From NCBI GenBank assembly GCA_030018795.1, contig JASEHA010000020.1, positions 1 through 16,555 of the forward strand: a DNA stretch of 16,555 bases, in the 5' to 3' direction. Under the pieces are notes generated by a model. It did not search any database and was not told the DNA's origin. It saw nothing but the letters and a program-made list of their open reading frames with translations. This stretch comes from a bacterium (GTDB lineage: Bacteria > UBA9089 > CG2-30-40-21). A program made the translations under genes and the position numbers. This document shows, piece after piece, positions 15,201 to 16,555 of the stretch (its first letter is position 1; each line of letters opens with the position of its first letter).

Positions 15201-16555
15201 GCCTCATCCGGACTGAGTGCCCCCTGTTTTTTAGGTTTTTCAGGTTTTTCAGGTCTTTGCGGTGTTAAAGGCAGTTGAACCCTGCCTGAACCATCAGTTG
15301 TCTGGTATTTCCTCTGCTTACTACAATGATAGCTCAACAGATAATTCCCATATGCCTGACATATCCTGTCTGGCTTGAACTCATCCCCAACAGCCCCGTT
15401 TATCTCTATCCGGCCGCTCTGGCTGCCGTAAGACGAAACACCATTTGTGGTATAGTCTTTATTCTGTGCCCAGATAGCATTAACCACAAGATTAATGCCT
15501 GGCTGCACTGATCTGGTATAATCATATGCCTGCTGAATGCTTTTCAGGATATACAACGCACCCACAGGGTTTGTGTATGTATCATAGCTTATCTGCTGAG
15601 TAACCATTGATACAGCTGGCGTAGTCACCATGCCGCCAGGATAAGCAATGTTTACACCACCAGGGGCAATGCTGCCAACACCTGTGCTAATCGTCTGCTC
15701 CTGCTTACCCGGCACATTTACCATCCTATTATTACGAATAACCACTACATCTTTATCTGTAATTGTCCCATTCTTATCCACATCTGCCAGATACACCGTC
15801 TCTTCATCCGCATTTGTGGTCTCTATCAGATTAAACGGAAATGATGCGTAGGTATATGCCCGGCTGTTGCCATCAACCACTGAGGTGATAGGTTTCTTAT
15901 CATCAAGCCCCCGGACAGTACTTTCAAGCAGTATCCGATGCGAGTAGTTAGGATTATCTGTATTACCCGCATAGTTGTACCTGATTATGGAGTCTGAATC
16001 AACACAAAGGTTATCATTCAATGGCTTCTCATATTCATGACCCTGATTATCAAAATAATAGCAATCTGCCTTTGCCACCATCCCCTGTGGAATATCTACT
16101 GCTGGACTGGCCGCCATAGCTACACGCACCTGAACACGACTCTCTGTAATAGTGAATGGTATCCAGTCATTATTATCTTTTGTTGTAGCTATAGTAGTCA
16201 AGCCAGCAGGATTGGTGATTGTTACCCGAAGATGATGTGTTCCTGTCCCAAGATCTTTCAAATTCAGCTTATAAGCAAAATAGGTATTGTATTTATCACC
16301 TGATATTTGGGATACATCACTTGCTGTCCCCACCTGTAACGGCTTAAGCTTCATACCCTTTATTTCCTTACCGCTGCTATCCTTAGCATACTCCCCTGCA
16401 CTATCTATTTCAATACTAATAGTTGCTGACCCTGCCAGATAATCATATGCCTTGCCAATAACATAAAAATTCTTGCCACCTTTGTAGGTTAGACTAGCAG
16501 TGCCAAGGCTAAAATTGTTGTCTAACTGAACCCCTGCTTTCACAAACCGCACGGC
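9218..16555 (-). CDS. Giant secreted beta-helix protein with C-terminal sorting domain (N-terminus beyond the window)
   Basis: Extracellular or surface protein, at least 2445 residues. The frame is open to the window edge and the GTG near 16552 gives no signal peptide, so the true start is outside; residue numbers here count from that GTG. In order: beta domain(s); an EF-hand/dockerin-like DVDKNGTITDKD loop near 256-282; a peptidase-like region at about 380-560; a Ser/Gly/Thr linker; an Ig-like domain at 580-670; four parallel beta-helix modules at about 672-1700, each opening with an (I/V)EPGV- or IEKGV-type motif and ending with HNWWGT; Ig-like 2 (about 1707-1797); a TolB-like propeller (about 1800-2095) with ISPDGVWMAY and DIYIMDI blades; Ig-like 3; a CBM60-like domain (about 2200-2279) with FTNRWEHTGRNLVIDWLKV; and a FlgD-like/type IX-like end, VYVFPNPWKPEDN to VYFYIVSY (2356-2444). 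Beta-helix plus CBM suggests polysaccharide binding or lysis, but no catalytic residues are evident. Its regulation cannot be seen. Confidence 0.85.
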   Translation of the reverse strand, partial: AVRFVKAGVQLDNNFSLGTASLTYKGGKNFYVIGKAYDYLAGSATISIEIDSAGEYAKDSSGKEIKGMKLKPLQVGTASDVSQISGDKYNTYFAYKLNLKDLGTGTHHLRVTITNPAGLTTIATTKDNNDWIPFTITESRVQVRVAMAASPAVDIPQGMVAKADCYYFDNQGHEYEKPLNDNLCVDSDSIIRYNYAGNTDNPNYSHRILLESTVRGLDDKKPITSVVDGNSRAYTYASFPFNLIETTNADEETVYLADVDKNGTITDKDVVVIRNNRMVNVPGKQEQTISTGVGSIAPGGVNIAYPGGMVTTPAVSMVTQQISYDTYTNPVGALYILKSIQQAYDYTRSVQPGINLVVNAIWAQNKDYTTNGVSSYGSQSGRIEINGAVGDEFKPDRICQAYGNYLLSYHCSKQRKYQTTDGSGRVQLPLTPQRPEKPEKPKKQGALSPDEAFVNGFCMRYSSGVRGADTAGVPGSDEIVQLGSSTHRGVNSSIAVAQALFRLPMQQIWQALYHPAMTLTHSGCTVLDLLDEIDLQFGARTTESIRQEFFGDEMTGQGGGAGTSGTTSASSLQPSAPGTACRLSIRPAKIVMPVGGTAMFELQAYDEKGSKTSISQPPEWQITPGFGSLTAGMGTSATFISGNTCGTVTITVGYGSMSAAAEVVIVEKGPVEVFGACEGVWFKRLSPYIVTGDITVDRDRTLRIEPGVTVAFMRGDKKEYYDDLDPEDYKDDPWIQGIVILLNEVLKGYKGERKEAYNRRTFTVKGRLEAEGTETERIVFTSGKKINVELGVYEGIWKHLEFDSSSSGVLRYCDMLHGGRKVGSYRMDNLQIEPQVLIKSSDVSMEKCRIYESAGIGIQLKGATGCILRANEISGPRKEGVVIEDSRDILIEGNSISGIDGYGIISRCGVTGTITKNKVSAGIFPFCQDGTSFPWYSNNIIDEGKGVAIMNGQIGLPETGVLRDAGMPYFIHRVSMPQGCSLRIEKGVVFILGQLRYESGDEYRNSGKIWIGGRLYADGVTFRSRGEGCWPWNSIILAGEEASGSIIKDCTFDGGGYIEENQYGPAGGGYGGTMGKLLNETGMIVIENSGPRIEGCVFKGTYSVHGSFGSRSGIMLKNSQEGLVITNNRIENMRSAGIILRNCQHPPMIYNNIFSKNRVPFYQDADSSVRCKTNTYIENANTAIMVGDIRNPIPYGGGTTPPIMGKMHVPLSTWYKQDLPYLIESWFEVSAGSTLRIEPGVIVKTKKSSPATGLDIHGRLEAEGTAELPIIFTSVNDDEYYDDNKPEPKPGEGIVIGFYGIGRGVFKHCVVKYGDGIRLWSPNSPVIEDCSFTKNAGCAISVENASPVIKNNTISHNVASDHAAAITLKAACPRIENNIISQNKGNGVYHGIWGLDSQSCPVIIGNTIEDNGGCAYCHPHTGRFIYQGNIVKGNGYQAIGILGTDLNRIDRDTIWKKEDLPYFVMFHGVTVDKGKTLVIEPGVVVKFMDMSYYKARLLINGNMVANGTKDEPIVFTSMYDDSAGSKIINLEGFKDKSPYPGSCGGIVFVGGRGTLTNCFIRYGISGLRLENEDSGNKRYADVVIKNSEIKYNSEAGVRNCIEYSYCNWGFASPDDKNKLVMDGCTVTKNGWEGISSTGRLYGTLTSNNIYNNGRSGIFTGYDGSGSIVMAAHNWWGTMTPTFEKDLWWWGKKTRMVFEPWLREPLPDTASFIDHISISPATVTIGQEIRWMFNVGAYDRDNYLLPSPGFKWETDEGMGSLTTNDTMAIFQAGTRTGTTSITVRWGSLSTTAQIKIIEYNYGTLSGTFAMRRDKEIWLMSWDGKILREISRDKTCTYPKISREGRYLAYGKQGYSEKQRSLFMCDLQEGVERIKLPAYWYWEGTGPQRRTIRGWTFAPWELRGVMEGDGWWYSMQAYTPLEPSLFLNSDNKYYYTKFNQQDVNLYRQSSRYGNYDYCGYHYPAMDNSGRIFGYKPDDKAIYCWDKEKNNSVVLVSSIKNNPYPSISPDGVWMAYLNDGDIYIMDIKDRSNIRRVTMTNKAGGPFAWLSDGQSLVYPQQDAAGSWDLWMIRADGKCPENITHTPNIDEDQVDWSPADIMENMPRVSRIGIVEPEVAVVPNGSITLNACVYYQMPDYEGYPMEYRIIGGMDLGTVTWGLDGGIGMLSGTSGKQVVFYGGEEYKEGTISLSWGSYTTQLRAVVTPSTFSHKVRVRGTHGAGNYPIMEVWIDGKRAERGEIGEEWIECPVRYSLTPGTHTISICFTNRWEHTGRNLVIDWLKVGSMTILPTQDLIYDSGQSGSSSTWFDGIDLISTETRKRYNVCNAMPWTGALMFKVCVEGNTVKSSKAAVMPQIITGLSEKVYVFPNPWKPEDNYVTFLGVVEGARLKVYNIAGENVFEKVLDAGEVNDKKYLWKPQNNDGQTLASGVYFYIVSYMDEIRIGRIGVVK
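14829..14856. repeat. Heptanucleotide tandem repeat inside the giant gene
   Basis: Four consecutive 7-bp units: GCTGAAG, GCTGAAG, ACTGGAG, GCTGAAG. They encode the SLQPSA part of a linker just before the first Ig-like domain (about residues 566-575). Seven is not a multiple of three, so gain or loss of one unit would shift the frame. Confidence 0.8.
15227..15262. repeat. In-frame 9-bp tandem repeat encoding a charged PxK linker
   Basis: Four 9-bp units, the middle two being exact TTTTTCAGG, encode PQR-PEK-PEK-PKK on the minus strand. The linker falls inside the peptidase-like region, between the altered zinc-motif segment and the DEAF segment. Confidence 0.8.

Noticed and set aside
1..16555. 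tRNA, rRNA or riboswitch
   Set aside because: No cloverleaf, conserved rRNA segment or known aptamer core was recognised by eye on either strand.

Overview
The window looks like a chromosomal piece of an uncultured, Gram-negative-type bacterium. Two very large secreted multidomain proteins are present. One carries an OmpA peptidoglycan-binding domain, and the other ends in a FlgD-like/type IX-like C-terminal sorting domain, as seen in Bacteroidetes and several candidate phyla. I cannot place the lineage from sequence alone. Base composition is moderate (about 40-45 % GC by eye), except for one clearly AT-rich island.

Layout. (1) 160-3882 (+): exported 1240-residue protein with an unknown N-terminal region, two CarboxypepD-like beta domains, an OmpA domain, a four-copy Pro/Ala-rich repeat, two duplicated CBM4/9-like domains and a helical C-terminus. 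(2) 3883-4306: intergenic DNA with a GC-rich hairpin and a possible promoter. (3) 4307-6606 (+): AT-rich two-gene restriction-modification cassette, a HEAT-repeat/beta-class DNA methyltransferase fusion overlapping by 4 bp a PD-(D/E)XK endonuclease resembling the CfrBI family. A GC-rich hairpin of the same family, in opposite orientation, lies on the far side at 6702-6725. (4) 6824-8416 (+): nadB, L-aspartate oxidase. (5) 8417-9217: an 800-bp gene-free, repeat-dense stretch with a 139-bp element with perfect 26-bp inverted ends, a BIME-like pair of REPs, three-copy 19-bp repeats and a 50-bp repeat also found at 1-51. (6) 9218-16555 (-): a giant secreted protein of at least 2445 residues, cut by the window edge. 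From the N-terminal side it has an EF-hand/dockerin-like loop, a peptidase-like domain with a destroyed zinc motif, an Ig-like domain, four beta-helix modules, another Ig, a TolB-like propeller, a third Ig, a CBM60-like domain and the sorting domain.

How they work together. No single operon links the regions. The two large proteins probably act at the envelope or outside the cell on glycans. The R-M cassette looks like a recent acquisition serving DNA defence. nadB is a housekeeping NAD-biosynthesis gene standing alone. The strongest candidates for something not well described are the HEAT-methyltransferase fusion, the pseudo-peptidase region of the giant protein, and the nested REP/MITE-like elements between nadB and the giant gene.
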